Source of the DNA: JAZDJJ01 sp043804035
Lineage (GTDB): Bacteria > Bacteroidota > Bacteroidia > Palsa-948
Length of the DNA stretch: 20,734 bases
NCBI GenBank assembly: GCA_043804035.1
Contig: JAZDJJ010000132.1
Span: forward strand, 1-20,734
Direction: 5' to 3'
Part shown: piece after piece, positions 1 to 8,039 of the stretch
How the letters are laid out: every line of letters begins with the position of its first letter
How positions within the stretch are numbered: position 1 is the stretch's first letter
Translations under genes and position numbers: made by a program
The notes under the pieces: model-generated
The model's input: only the letters and a program-made list of their open reading frames with translations
Database searches by the model: none
Told to the model about the DNA's origin: nothing

Positions 1-103
1 AAAACAGGGCAAATAAAAAACAAAACTGTACAAAGCCTATCAGATTTGGGTGGCTTTGTACGGTTTTTAAAATAAAAACCCTTTATATAAACGAGTTAGG
101 TGC
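1..103 (+). other. candidate attI-like left boundary of the cassette array
   Basis: The core GTTAGGTGC at 95-103 marks the left edge of cassette 1; the predicted crossover lies between G95 and T96. The bases just upstream (about 60-94) do not resemble the right arm of the other sites, which read GCAAAACG or similar before the core. No paired left arm is visible either, although a 136-bp attC would extend past the window start. A site with a core but no attC hairpin is what an attI would look like. This is inference: the integrase gene that would confirm it is not in the window, and a decayed attC is an alternative. Confidence 0.4.
22..68 (+). terminator. strong hairpin with T-tract, terminator-like
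   Basis: A 16-bp stem pairs 22-37 with 52-67 (one G-T wobble), around a 14-nt loop. The right arm runs into T64-T68 and then an A/T-rich stretch. The A-run on the left arm would give a T-tract on the other strand, so it could act in both directions. It would end transcription of a gene to the left of the window, possibly the predicted integrase if that is read in the same direction as the cassettes. Confidence 0.55.
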
Positions 104-211
104 AAGCGTAAAGACCGACACAACAACCATTAAACTGACAGACATCGAAACGACAGGAAGAAATATTATAAATCAAGCGACCGTTTGCCGACACGACAGA
201 CCGACCCTTCT

Positions 212-331
212 GTATTTTTTATTTTTTCCCACCGCACATTTTTTAAAAACAATTTTCAGGCTGACCCACATTGCACACATTTGCAAGCCACACAAGCCGA
301 CACACAACCAAAGCTTGCAAAAGAGTGCAAT
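212..331 (+). repeat. palindromic element copy A, upstream of the helicase gene
   Basis: The core is a nested palindrome. Outer stem ATTGCAC (270-276) pairs with GTGCAAT (325-331), and inner stem TTGCAAGC (281-288) pairs with GCTTGCAA (313-320), separated by ACAT and AAGA linkers. To its left, 238-256 and 212-227 are exact reverse complements of 5673-5691 and 5705-5720 beside copy B. The outer stem differs between copies but stays paired in each. Confidence 0.7.
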
Positions 332-394
332 CTCCCACCGCACCATTAGCATTGTGGTTCCAATCAAAACTTTAAATTTGAGACTGAGTTAGTA

Positions 395-3300
395 ATGAAA
401 AAGGACAAATACTTACAAATATTCAATTACCTGCTTGAGTTCTCGAAACTCAGAAGCAATCCTGTGAGGGATATTGAGAGTTCTGATGCTCAATACCCAG
501 ACAAGGTTTGGCTTGCCGACATTCCACAATACGAAATTTTTGACTGTATTACTTTTCCTTCTTACAACGAGGACGCTGACTATTGGTTAAAGGTTACTAA
601 ACCTAAAGACGAGCCACAACAACCGACTTTCAGAAAGTTAAGTGAAACGCTTAATGACTGGATTGTAAAAGACAGCTTAACCGATGAAGATGGAACGCCA
701 AGTTTGAAAGAGACGATAGTAAAAAACGGGAAAACTATTGCATTAGCAGACCAGCAAGAACTTCAACTGGAATTTGATAAATATCTAAATGAAAAATGGC
801 TTAATGATTTAGAACAATATAAGCAGGAAATTAGAGCTTACGAAATCCAATTTGCCGAATACGAACGAAAAGCAAAAACATACAAGCATCTGTTTAGCAT
901 TTATAACAAAGCACAGCAGTTCGGTGAAGAATTTGAATTAATTTTTGGAGTTGGATTGCTTTATTTTAAAGAAAATTCAAATACACCACAAATTTGCAGA
1001 CACATCTTAACATCAAAAGCGGAAATTTCTTTTGAGTTTTCACAAAGAGAATCTTTTGTAAAAGTTTCACCAAGCATTGACAGTGAAATTCAAATTGAAA
1101 CTGATGCTATTCTTGACTTGTTTGAGCAATTTGATTCAGCAGACGTAATTGAAGCCGAAAAATTGGTAGCCTCATTTCTTAAAGAAAAGAACATATCTGA
1201 CAATCTGTTTGACCCACAAATTAAAGATGCTATTCAAATTTTTGCGGACAGAATAAGACCAGACGGGCAATCAAAAGAAGATTTAGCAAAACCAAAAGAA
1301 GTTGCAAATAAACCTACGGTTTATTTTGCACCTGCTTTGCTATTGAGAAAGAGGAATACAAGGAGCTTTACAGCACTTTATGAAAAAATTATTTCTGAAA
1401 TAACTATTTCACCCGATTCAATAGACATTCCTTCTATCAATGATATTATTGGAGTTTTGCAACCTGAAGAGGATTCTGATTTTTCCGAAAACGGAACATC
1501 AAATTCCTTTAGTGATGAAACTATTTACTTTCCGAAAAAATATAATGATGAACAAATTGAAATTATTGAGAAAGCGAGAAGAAATAATAAGGTATTAGTT
1601 CAAGGTCCTCCAGGAACAGGTAAATCACATACGATTGCAAATTTAATTTGTCATTTATTAGCAAATGGTAAAAAGGTTTTAGTTACTGCCTATACAAAAA
1701 GAGCATTAGAAGTTTTAAAAAATCAACTGCCAAAAGACTTTCAAAATTTAACTGTAAACCTTTTAAGTGGCGACTCTACTTCTATTCAAGACCTTGATTC
1801 AAGCGTAAATGCAATCAACGATAAACTTGCAAGTATTACAGACCTTACTCGTTACGCAAAAGAGATTGAAGAACGAGAAGCGGAATTGTCAAGAGTAAAA
1901 GGAGAAAATGCACATACAAAAAACGAATGGCTAAAAGTCAAGGAAAAATCTACACGCAGACAAAATATAAACCGAAACTATACTGGAACACTTTCAGAGA
2001 TTGCTGAAAAAATTGAAAAAGAATTTTCTGCTTTTAGTTGGTATAAAGATGATTTTGCCGACATCAACAAAATTGAATTAGTTGGTGATATTGAAAACTT
2101 AATTACACAGACAAGGAAATATCAAAGCATTGATTGCAATGTTTTCAACTTTATAATTCCGAAAAAAGAAAAACTTCTTTTACTTTCTGAACTTAAAGAG
2201 TATCGGAAAATTGCAAATGACTTGCTTCAAAAATATACCTCGAAGGAGGAACATATTTTAATTACTTCTAAAAATTATCAAGAATTAAAAAGTCTATTAG
2301 AAGAACTTCATAAACTATTTTTAGTAATAGAAAACAATTCTTTGCCCTTTAAAGCAAGGGTAATAAGTGATTTCCCCAACAACCAATTTCTTTGGTCAGA
2401 CAAAATTTCAAGAACAAATAAATTACTTTCCGAATTAAACGAAGAACAGTTAAAGCAATTTGATAGAAGTGTTGAAATTAAATATCCGAATGATAAAAGT
2501 TGGATTCAGTTAAATGGTGATGCTAAAACTCTACTGACTTATTTAAAAGAAGGAAATACTTTATCGGGAATGCTTTTTGCCATTAAGAAACCTCTTTTGC
2601 CGAAAAATATTAAGGAAAAACTATACTTTATTGATTCTGTAAAAGTAAACGGAAGCCCTTGCGATACCCAGTCAGAGTTTGCAACTGTTCTAACCGACAT
2701 CAAAATAAAACAGGACTTTGAAGAACTTGAAAGGATTTGGGAAATGCAACCAAACGGAAACGCTAAGTCTTATTTTGATAAGTTAGTTTATTACAAGAAA
2801 ATCAAAGACGATACTGAAATTTTCATCGGTATTATTGGAGATGTAAGCAAATTGAAAGCACAAATTGAATCAACATCATCTATAAAAATTACTGATTACA
2901 ATAGCCATTCTGTCAAGGAGCTAATTGAGGAAACCGATTATAATTATTTACTTGCTCAAACAAAAGCATATAAGGAAAAGTTGACCGATGTAAAAAACCA
3001 TCTTTCAATTCAAAATATTCATCCGCTTGCAAACAGTATCCTAAAAACACTTGCGAACATTGATACTGAAAAATACGAACAAGAACTTTCTGAAATTGAC
3101 ACACTTAATTCCGAAAAGGATAAATACATTGAATACAAAAATCTCAAAGAAAGTCTGCAAAGGAATTTTCCAACATTAGTAGATGAAATTTTACAAGACA
3201 CATTTGATTCCTCAAATTTCAGACATCTTGAAAATGCAATTCATTATAAACACGCCTATTCGGAAATTACGAAATTATTAGAAGAAGATTACGAAACAAA

Positions 3301-5572
3301 ACTGGAATACAAATTATCCGACTTTGAACGACAAGAGGAGAAACTAATTTCCGAGATTGCTTCTAAGAAAGCGTGGTTAAGCGTATTAGGCGGTTTAAGT
3401 AAAAACTTTTTATTACGTCAGCATTTACAAGCTTGGGTTCAGGCAGTCAAGAAAATTGGAAAAACAGGAACAGGAAAAAGAGCTTTGAAATTCCGAAAAG
3501 AAGCTCAGCATCAAATGGAGAAATGTAAAGATTCCGTTCCTTGTTGGATTATGCCTTTATATAAAGTTGCAGAAACAATAAATCCCGAACAGGGAATGTA
3601 TGATTATGTGATAATTGATGAGGCAAGTCAATTAGGGGCTGATGCAATTTTTCTGCTCTACATTTCTAAAAACATAATCATTGTTGGTGACGACAAACAA
3701 ACTTCTCCCGAATATGTAGGCGTTGATGCAAACACAATGACCCCGCATATTAACCGTCATTTACAAAACATACCATTTGCAAATTATTACGGAACAGAGT
3801 TTAGCTTTTTTGACCACGCAAAAAGATTCTGCAATGGAATGACCGTTTTGCGAGAGCATTTTAGATGTATGCCAGAAATAATTGAATTCTGCAATAAACA
3901 TTTTTATGCACCCGATGGTAAAGGATTATATCCGTTAAAACAGTATTCCGAAAACAGAATTGAACCTTTGAAAACAGAATATTGTCAAAGTGGCTATGTA
4001 GATGGGACATATCAGAATATCACAAATAAAGTTGAAGCGGAAGGTATCGCAAATAAAATTGCAGAACTTGTCAATGATGAAAATTACAAAGGAAAATCTT
4101 TTGGAGTAATTGCATTACAAGGAAATAAACAAGCAACTATAATTGACAATCTGATTTTAAAGAAAATTGGAGAAGTTGAATATAAAAACAGAAATATTGT
4201 TTGCGGTAATTCCGCAAGTTTTCAAGGAGACGAAAGAGATATAATGTTTTTGAGTTTAATTACTGCTCATAATCACAATAGGAGTGCATTGACAAAGCCC
4301 GAAGATGAAAGAAGATTTAATGTTGCAGTAAGTAGAGCAAAAGAGCAGATTTGGCTTTACCATTCTGTGCAATTAGATGATATGAGTAATCAGAATGATT
4401 TGCGTTACAAACTTCTTGACCATTTCCTTAACCATAAACAACAACCAATTCCACCGCAAAAATTTATTGAACGGAGTATGGGCACTCAACCCGAACCATT
4501 TGAAAGTTGGTTTGATGTATTCAATGACATTGTTTCAAATAATTATAGTGTGATTCCGCAATACGAAGTTGCAAAAGGAAGATACAGAATTGATTTAGTA
4601 ACTCTTTTAGGAAACGGAATAAAAATAGCAATTGAATGTGACGGAGATAAATTTCACGGTGCAGAGCAATTTCAGAATGATTTAATGCGACAAAAAGTTT
4701 TAGAGAGATGCGGTTGGCAGTTCTTTAGAGTTAGAGGCGGTGAATATTATTCTAACCGCAAAAAAGCAATGCAACCGCTTTGGAAACTTCTTAAAGCAAA
4801 CGACATTCAAATAGAAGAACCACAAATCAAAAACAATTATCAGCATACCGAGGTTGAGGAAACCGAGATTGAAAGGAACGAAACAGCCCAAAGCGAAACT
4901 ATCAAACAAATAATTCCGAGACAGGACACAATATTTGAACAGTCGGATTTATTTGAAACCAAGAAACAGGTTGCGATGGACTTCTCTAATCAACCGCCTA
5001 TTCAGACAGAGCATTCAATCAAGACTGCCACAAATCTATTTGCATTTCCAGAGTTCTTAGTTTTCACTTCATTGCACAACGTGTATAAAATTCAAAACAG
5101 AGGATTTAATAGTAAAGTACAAGTTATTGAACAAATAGAATTTGAAGAAACTGAAAAACCAATTTATCTGACAGGAACAAAAAATTATAATGGTTATTTG
5201 TTTGTTGCATTTGAAAACGGAAAGGCAGGAAAAATATCTTTTACAAGTTATCAAACTGAACAAAACAGAAAGAAATTAAAAAACGCTTACAGCAATGAAT
5301 CAAAATTGGTTTTCATTGAGCATATAGAGAACGATATTGATTTGGTTGCTTTGAGTAGTATAGACAAAGTTGCTTTGTTCAATACAAGTAAAATAAATCC
5401 CGTTGACAGTAGAACATCCAAAGGAGTTCAAGTAATGAAACCTAAAGACGGGAGTTTTATGAAAGCAGTTAAGAAATTGAATCAGGTTAAATTTAACGAC
5501 CCTGAATATTATCGCAAAGACGGAGGTTTAAATATTGTTGGATATTATTTAAAGCCAGGAGATGAAATATAA
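395..5572 (+). CDS. SF1 (COG1112/UPF1-like) helicase with DUF559/Vsr-like nuclease and GyrA-like C-terminal domain
   Basis: This 1725-residue protein is probably a DNA- or RNA-directed defence enzyme acting in the cytoplasm. The SF1 motor shows Walker A GPPGTGKS (404-411), Walker B VIIDEAS (1072-1078), GDDKQTSP (from 1098), QGDERD (from 1277) and the motif VI region FNVAVSRAK (1308-1316). A roughly 550-residue, largely helical and coiled-coil insert (about 480-1050) splits the motor. A nuclease domain follows at about 1375-1465, with YRIDLV (D1400), IECDG (E1414, D1416) and a CGWQFFRVRG segment typical of DUF559/Vsr-like folds. Residues 1550-1725 resemble GyrA/ParC C-terminal blades, including SRTSKGVQVM near 1672-1681. 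ATG 395 gives the full N-terminus; no clear promoter was found. It is the sole gene of cassette 1. The helicase and nuclease calls are confident; the defence role is inferred from architecture and context. Confidence 0.85.
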   Translation: MKKDKYLQIFNYLLEFSKLRSNPVRDIESSDAQYPDKVWLADIPQYEIFDCITFPSYNEDADYWLKVTKPKDEPQQPTFRKLSETLNDWIVKDSLTDEDGTPSLKETIVKNGKTIALADQQELQLEFDKYLNEKWLNDLEQYKQEIRAYEIQFAEYERKAKTYKHLFSIYNKAQQFGEEFELIFGVGLLYFKENSNTPQICRHILTSKAEISFEFSQRESFVKVSPSIDSEIQIETDAILDLFEQFDSADVIEAEKLVASFLKEKNISDNLFDPQIKDAIQIFADRIRPDGQSKEDLAKPKEVANKPTVYFAPALLLRKRNTRSFTALYEKIISEITISPDSIDIPSINDIIGVLQPEEDSDFSENGTSNSFSDETIYFPKKYNDEQIEIIEKARRNNKVLVQGPPGTGKSHTIANLICHLLANGKKVLVTAYTKRALEVLKNQLPKDFQNLTVNLLSGDSTSIQDLDSSVNAINDKLASITDLTRYAKEIEEREAELSRVKGENAHTKNEWLKVKEKSTRRQNINRNYTGTLSEIAEKIEKEFSAFSWYKDDFADINKIELVGDIENLITQTRKYQSIDCNVFNFIIPKKEKLLLLSELKEYRKIANDLLQKYTSKEEHILITSKNYQELKSLLEELHKLFLVIENNSLPFKARVISDFPNNQFLWSDKISRTNKLLSELNEEQLKQFDRSVEIKYPNDKSWIQLNGDAKTLLTYLKEGNTLSGMLFAIKKPLLPKNIKEKLYFIDSVKVNGSPCDTQSEFATVLTDIKIKQDFEELERIWEMQPNGNAKSYFDKLVYYKKIKDDTEIFIGIIGDVSKLKAQIESTSSIKITDYNSHSVKELIEETDYNYLLAQTKAYKEKLTDVKNHLSIQNIHPLANSILKTLANIDTEKYEQELSEIDTLNSEKDKYIEYKNLKESLQRNFPTLVDEILQDTFDSSNFRHLENAIHYKHAYSEITKLLEEDYETKLEYKLSDFERQEEKLISEIASKKAWLSVLGGLSKNFLLRQHLQAWVQAVKKIGKTGTGKRALKFRKEAQHQMEKCKDSVPCWIMPLYKVAETINPEQGMYDYVIIDEASQLGADAIFLLYISKNIIIVGDDKQTSPEYVGVDANTMTPHINRHLQNIPFANYYGTEFSFFDHAKRFCNGMTVLREHFRCMPEIIEFCNKHFYAPDGKGLYPLKQYSENRIEPLKTEYCQSGYVDGTYQNITNKVEAEGIANKIAELVNDENYKGKSFGVIALQGNKQATIIDNLILKKIGEVEYKNRNIVCGNSASFQGDERDIMFLSLITAHNHNRSALTKPEDERRFNVAVSRAKEQIWLYHSVQLDDMSNQNDLRYKLLDHFLNHKQQPIPPQKFIERSMGTQPEPFESWFDVFNDIVSNNYSVIPQYEVAKGRYRIDLVTLLGNGIKIAIECDGDKFHGAEQFQNDLMRQKVLERCGWQFFRVRGGEYYSNRKKAMQPLWKLLKANDIQIEEPQIKNNYQHTEVEETEIERNETAQSETIKQIIPRQDTIFEQSDLFETKKQVAMDFSNQPPIQTEHSIKTATNLFAFPEFLVFTSLHNVYKIQNRGFNSKVQVIEQIEFEETEKPIYLTGTKNYNGYLFVAFENGKAGKISFTSYQTEQNRKKLKNAYSNESKLVFIEHIENDIDLVALSSIDKVALFNTSKINPVDSRTSKGVQVMKPKDGSFMKAVKKLNQVKFNDPEYYRKDGGLNIVGYYLKPGDEI

Positions 5573-5590
5573 CAACGAAAGCCGACACAC

Positions 5591-5720
5591 AAAAGCATAC
5601 ACATTTGCAAGCCACACAAGCGACCGCACAAACCAAAGCTTGCAAAAGAGTATGCTTTTCTCCGACCCCAATAAAATTGTTTTTAAAAAATTTCCTTCCC
5701 TTCAAAAAAATAAAAAATAC
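5591..5720 (+). repeat. palindromic element copy B, downstream of the helicase gene
   Basis: It has the same nested palindrome as copy A and in the same orientation: inner stem TTGCAAGC (5605-5612) with GCTTGCAA (5638-5645), and identical ACAT/AAGA linkers. The outer stem is different but perfectly paired over 10 bp: AAAAGCATAC (5591-5600) with GTATGCTTTT (5650-5659). The A/T-rich flank (5673-5720) lies on the right here and is inverted relative to copy A, so the flanks form inverted repeats around the helicase gene while the cores are direct. Confidence 0.7.
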
Positions 5721-5798
5721 GCAACCCACAGCCGACACTCTATGACACGACAACTCAATAACGACAATGGTTGTGGCACTCGACAGACAAGAACGCCA

Positions 5799-5935
5799 GC
5801 ACCTAACAGCGGTTTGGCAAAAGTGGCGGTTCAGTGCTTCGTAGGACAGTTTTGTGGGTATATAAACATTAGTGCTTCGTATGAAAGTTTGTGCTGAAAA
5901 TCGCCACCTTCGCCAAGCCGCAAAACGTTGGGTGC
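5799..5935 (+). repeat. attC-like recombination site 1
   Basis: R'' is GCACCTAAC (5799-5807) and R' is GTTGGGTGC (5927-5935), with predicted crossover between 5927 and 5928. The arms pair over about 23 bp (5809-5831 with 5900-5922), with a few wobbles and mismatches, leaving A on the left and AAAAC on the right unpaired next to the core. The loop is about 68 nt and carries ACAGTTTTGTG, a motif shared with sites 2 and 3. Confidence 0.8.
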
Positions 5936-5960
5936 AAGCTTAAAAGACGACCGTAATTGC

Positions 5961-5968
5961 TAACTTTG
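5961..5968 (+). promoter_or_regulatory. possible Bacteroidota -7 element before the EcoRI-type operon
   Basis: TAACTTTG matches the TAnnTTTG -7 consensus of Bacteroidota and lies 26 bp before the ATG at 5995. No convincing TTG-containing -33 element is seen at the usual spacing, so this is weak. A similar AACTTTGC follows GACGACCGT in the leader of cassette 4. Confidence 0.35.
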
Positions 5969-5994
5969 CAAGAATATAAAATCGAATTAATAAA

Positions 5995-6828
5995 ATGGCT
6001 AAAAAGAACCAATCAACAAGACTGACAAACCAACATAAAAAGTCGCAAGGAGTAGTAGGCATCTTTGGTGAAGGGGCAAAGTTGCACGACTTAACTGTTG
6101 GACAAATATCAAATCTTGTAATTAAACAACTTCAAGAAGAATATCCGCAATTGACGTTTCAATATAAAACGAGCATACGAAAAGAAGAAATAAACGAAGC
6201 CTTAAAGAAAATTGACCCAGAATTAGGACAAACTCTTTTTGTTCCAAATTCAAGCATCAGACCCGATGGTGGAATCATTGAAGTAAAAGACGATAACGAT
6301 GAATGGAGAATTGTTTTAGTTTCGGAAGCCAAACACCAAGGAAAAGATATTGAAAACATTAAAAAAGGATTTCAAGTTGGTACAGCAGACAATCAAGACT
6401 TAATGGCTGCGGGAAATGCAATTGAAAGGTCGCATAAAAACATAACAGAAATTGCTAACTTTATGCTTTCTGAATCTCATTTTCCTTACATCCTGTTCTT
6501 AGAAGGCTCAAACTTTTTGACAGAAACAATTTCGATTAGACGACCTGATGGGAGAATTGTAACACTTGTATACAACTCAGGGATGTTAAATAGATTAGAT
6601 AGATTGACTTCGGCAAATTATGGAATGCCTATTAACACAAATCTGTGTGAAAATAAATTTGTTAAGCATAAGGACAAGACAATTATGCTTCAAGCAACAT
6701 CTATTTACACACAAGGGAAAGGCGAAAAGTGGGACAACAAGGAAATGTTTGATATTATGATTGAAATTTCAAAAACCTCTCTTAAAATGTTAGGAAGTGA
6801 TTTGTTCAATCAAATAACTAAGAAGTAA
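5995..6828 (+). CDS. ecoRIR-like: EcoRI-type restriction endonuclease (predicted GAATTC)
   Basis: This type II restriction enzyme of the EcoRI family has 277 residues, the same length as R.EcoRI, and aligns to it without a gap across the parts I can recall. The catalytic triad is at identical positions: D91 (in RPDGG), E111 and K113 (in SEAKHQGKD). The recognition segment MAAGNAIERSHKN (137-149) and R200/R203 (LNRLDR) are also kept, so the target is probably GAATTC, cut as a homodimer. It is the first gene of cassette 2; its stop lies 2 bp before the methyltransferase ATG. The start at 5995 matches the EcoRI N-terminus in length. The family is certain to my reading; the specificity is inferred from conserved contact residues. 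Confidence 0.95.
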   Translation: MAKKNQSTRLTNQHKKSQGVVGIFGEGAKLHDLTVGQISNLVIKQLQEEYPQLTFQYKTSIRKEEINEALKKIDPELGQTLFVPNSSIRPDGGIIEVKDDNDEWRIVLVSEAKHQGKDIENIKKGFQVGTADNQDLMAAGNAIERSHKNITEIANFMLSESHFPYILFLEGSNFLTETISIRRPDGRIVTLVYNSGMLNRLDRLTSANYGMPINTNLCENKFVKHKDKTIMLQATSIYTQGKGEKWDNKEMFDIMIEISKTSLKMLGSDLFNQITKK

Positions 6829-6830
6829 TC

Positions 6831-7997
6831 ATGGCAAGAAACGCATCAAATAAATTACTGCAAAAGGCTAAGAAATCGAAAAGTGATGAGTTCTACACAC
6901 AGCTTTCCGATATAGAAAGTGAATTGCAACATTATAAAAATCACTTTAAAGATAAAGTGATTTTTTGTAACTGTGATGATGCTCGCATTAGTAACTTTTT
7001 CAAATATTTTTCATCTAACTTCAAGGAATTAGGGTTAAAAAAATTGATTGCGGCTTGCTATCAAGAACAAAAGAATGATTTGTTTAATACTGAAGAAACT
7101 GAAAATGGTTTTTTCTTTGAATATACAGGTAAAGTGGTCGAAACGGACAAACCAACTTCTAGTGATATTGTACACTTTAAAGATGATGGCGATTTTCGTA
7201 GCCCTGAAAGCATTGAACTATTAAAGCAAACAGATATTGTAGTTACAAACCCACCATTTTCATTGTTCAGAGAATATGTAGCTCAATTAGTAAAGTACGA
7301 CAAGAAATTTTTGATAATTGGTAATATAAACGCAATTACATACAAAGAAATTTTTAAACTTATCAAAGAGAATAAAGCTTGGTTAGGAATAAATCTTGGC
7401 AGAGGTGTTTCAGGCTTCATTGTACCTGACCACTACGAACTTTATGGCACAGAAGCAAGAATAGATAGTTTTGGAAATAGAATTGTTTCACCAAACAATT
7501 GCTTATGGCTGACTAACTTGGATAACTTCAAGCGACACGAAGACATTCAGCTGACAAAAAAATACTTTGGAAATGAAGATGAATATCCAAAATATGACAA
7601 TTATGAAGGTATAAATGTTGACAAAACAGAAGACATACCATTGGACTATGATGGACATATAGGAGTGCCAATAACATTTCTACATAAATTTAATCCTGAC
7701 CAATTTGAACTAATTAAATTCAGGAAAGGAAACGATGACAAAGACTTATCAATAGGTGGAAAATGCCCATATTTTAGAATATTAATCAAAAATAAACGAG
7801 TAAAAAACAAATCACAAGAAGACAGAAAGAAAGCCAGCACCCAACAGCACCTACAAAAAATTGGCGGTTCAGTGGTTAATTGTAGCTTTGTGCATCTAAT
7901 AAAGTTCAGTGGTGGCAGACAGTTTTGTGCTTCGAAATCGCCAACTTCTTGTAGCTGCAAAACGTTATGGGCAAGTTTAAAAAACAGACACGACTAA
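6831..7997 (+). CDS. ecoRIM-like: EcoRI-type adenine-N6 DNA methyltransferase, C-terminus read through attC
   Basis: This is the protective partner of the upstream nuclease, expected to methylate the inner or second adenine of GAATTC using SAM. The N-terminus (MARNASNKLLQKAKKSKSDE…) is nearly that of M.EcoRI, and the catalytic motif NPPF is at 140-143. M.EcoRI is about 326 residues long and the family homology here ends near residue 325 (ILIKNKR). The frame continues to 388 because the TAA expected in the R'' core is CAA (codon 338, 7842-7844). Residues from about 336 therefore translate attC, and the stop at 7995 belongs to the next cassette. The tail is probably non-functional baggage, or it may destabilise the protein; whether it is tolerated cannot be seen from sequence. 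Confidence 0.93.
   Translation: MARNASNKLLQKAKKSKSDEFYTQLSDIESELQHYKNHFKDKVIFCNCDDARISNFFKYFSSNFKELGLKKLIAACYQEQKNDLFNTEETENGFFFEYTGKVVETDKPTSSDIVHFKDDGDFRSPESIELLKQTDIVVTNPPFSLFREYVAQLVKYDKKFLIIGNINAITYKEIFKLIKENKAWLGINLGRGVSGFIVPDHYELYGTEARIDSFGNRIVSPNNCLWLTNLDNFKRHEDIQLTKKYFGNEDEYPKYDNYEGINVDKTEDIPLDYDGHIGVPITFLHKFNPDQFELIKFRKGNDDKDLSIGGKCPYFRILIKNKRVKNKSQEDRKKASTQQHLQKIGGSVVNCSFVHLIKFSGGRQFCASKSPTSCSCKTLWASLKNRHD
7837..7972 (+). repeat. attC-like recombination site 2
   Basis: R'' is GCACCCAAC (7837-7845) and R' is GTTATGGGC (7964-7972), with crossover between 7964 and 7965. The arms pair over 23 positions (7847-7869 with 7937-7959), with few mismatches. It carries ACAGTTTTGTGCTTCGAAAT just before the right arm, closely shared with site 3. 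The upstream methyltransferase frame is open through the whole site. Confidence 0.82.
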
Positions 7998-8039
7998 TTA
8001 CAAATAAGCAGAATATTTATAACTTAATAGGAACATAAA

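Noticed and set aside
5562..5897. 111-codon + strand frame overlapping the helicase end and attC 1
   Set aside because: It runs through the palindromic element and the attC arm, has low-complexity composition and no family resemblance.
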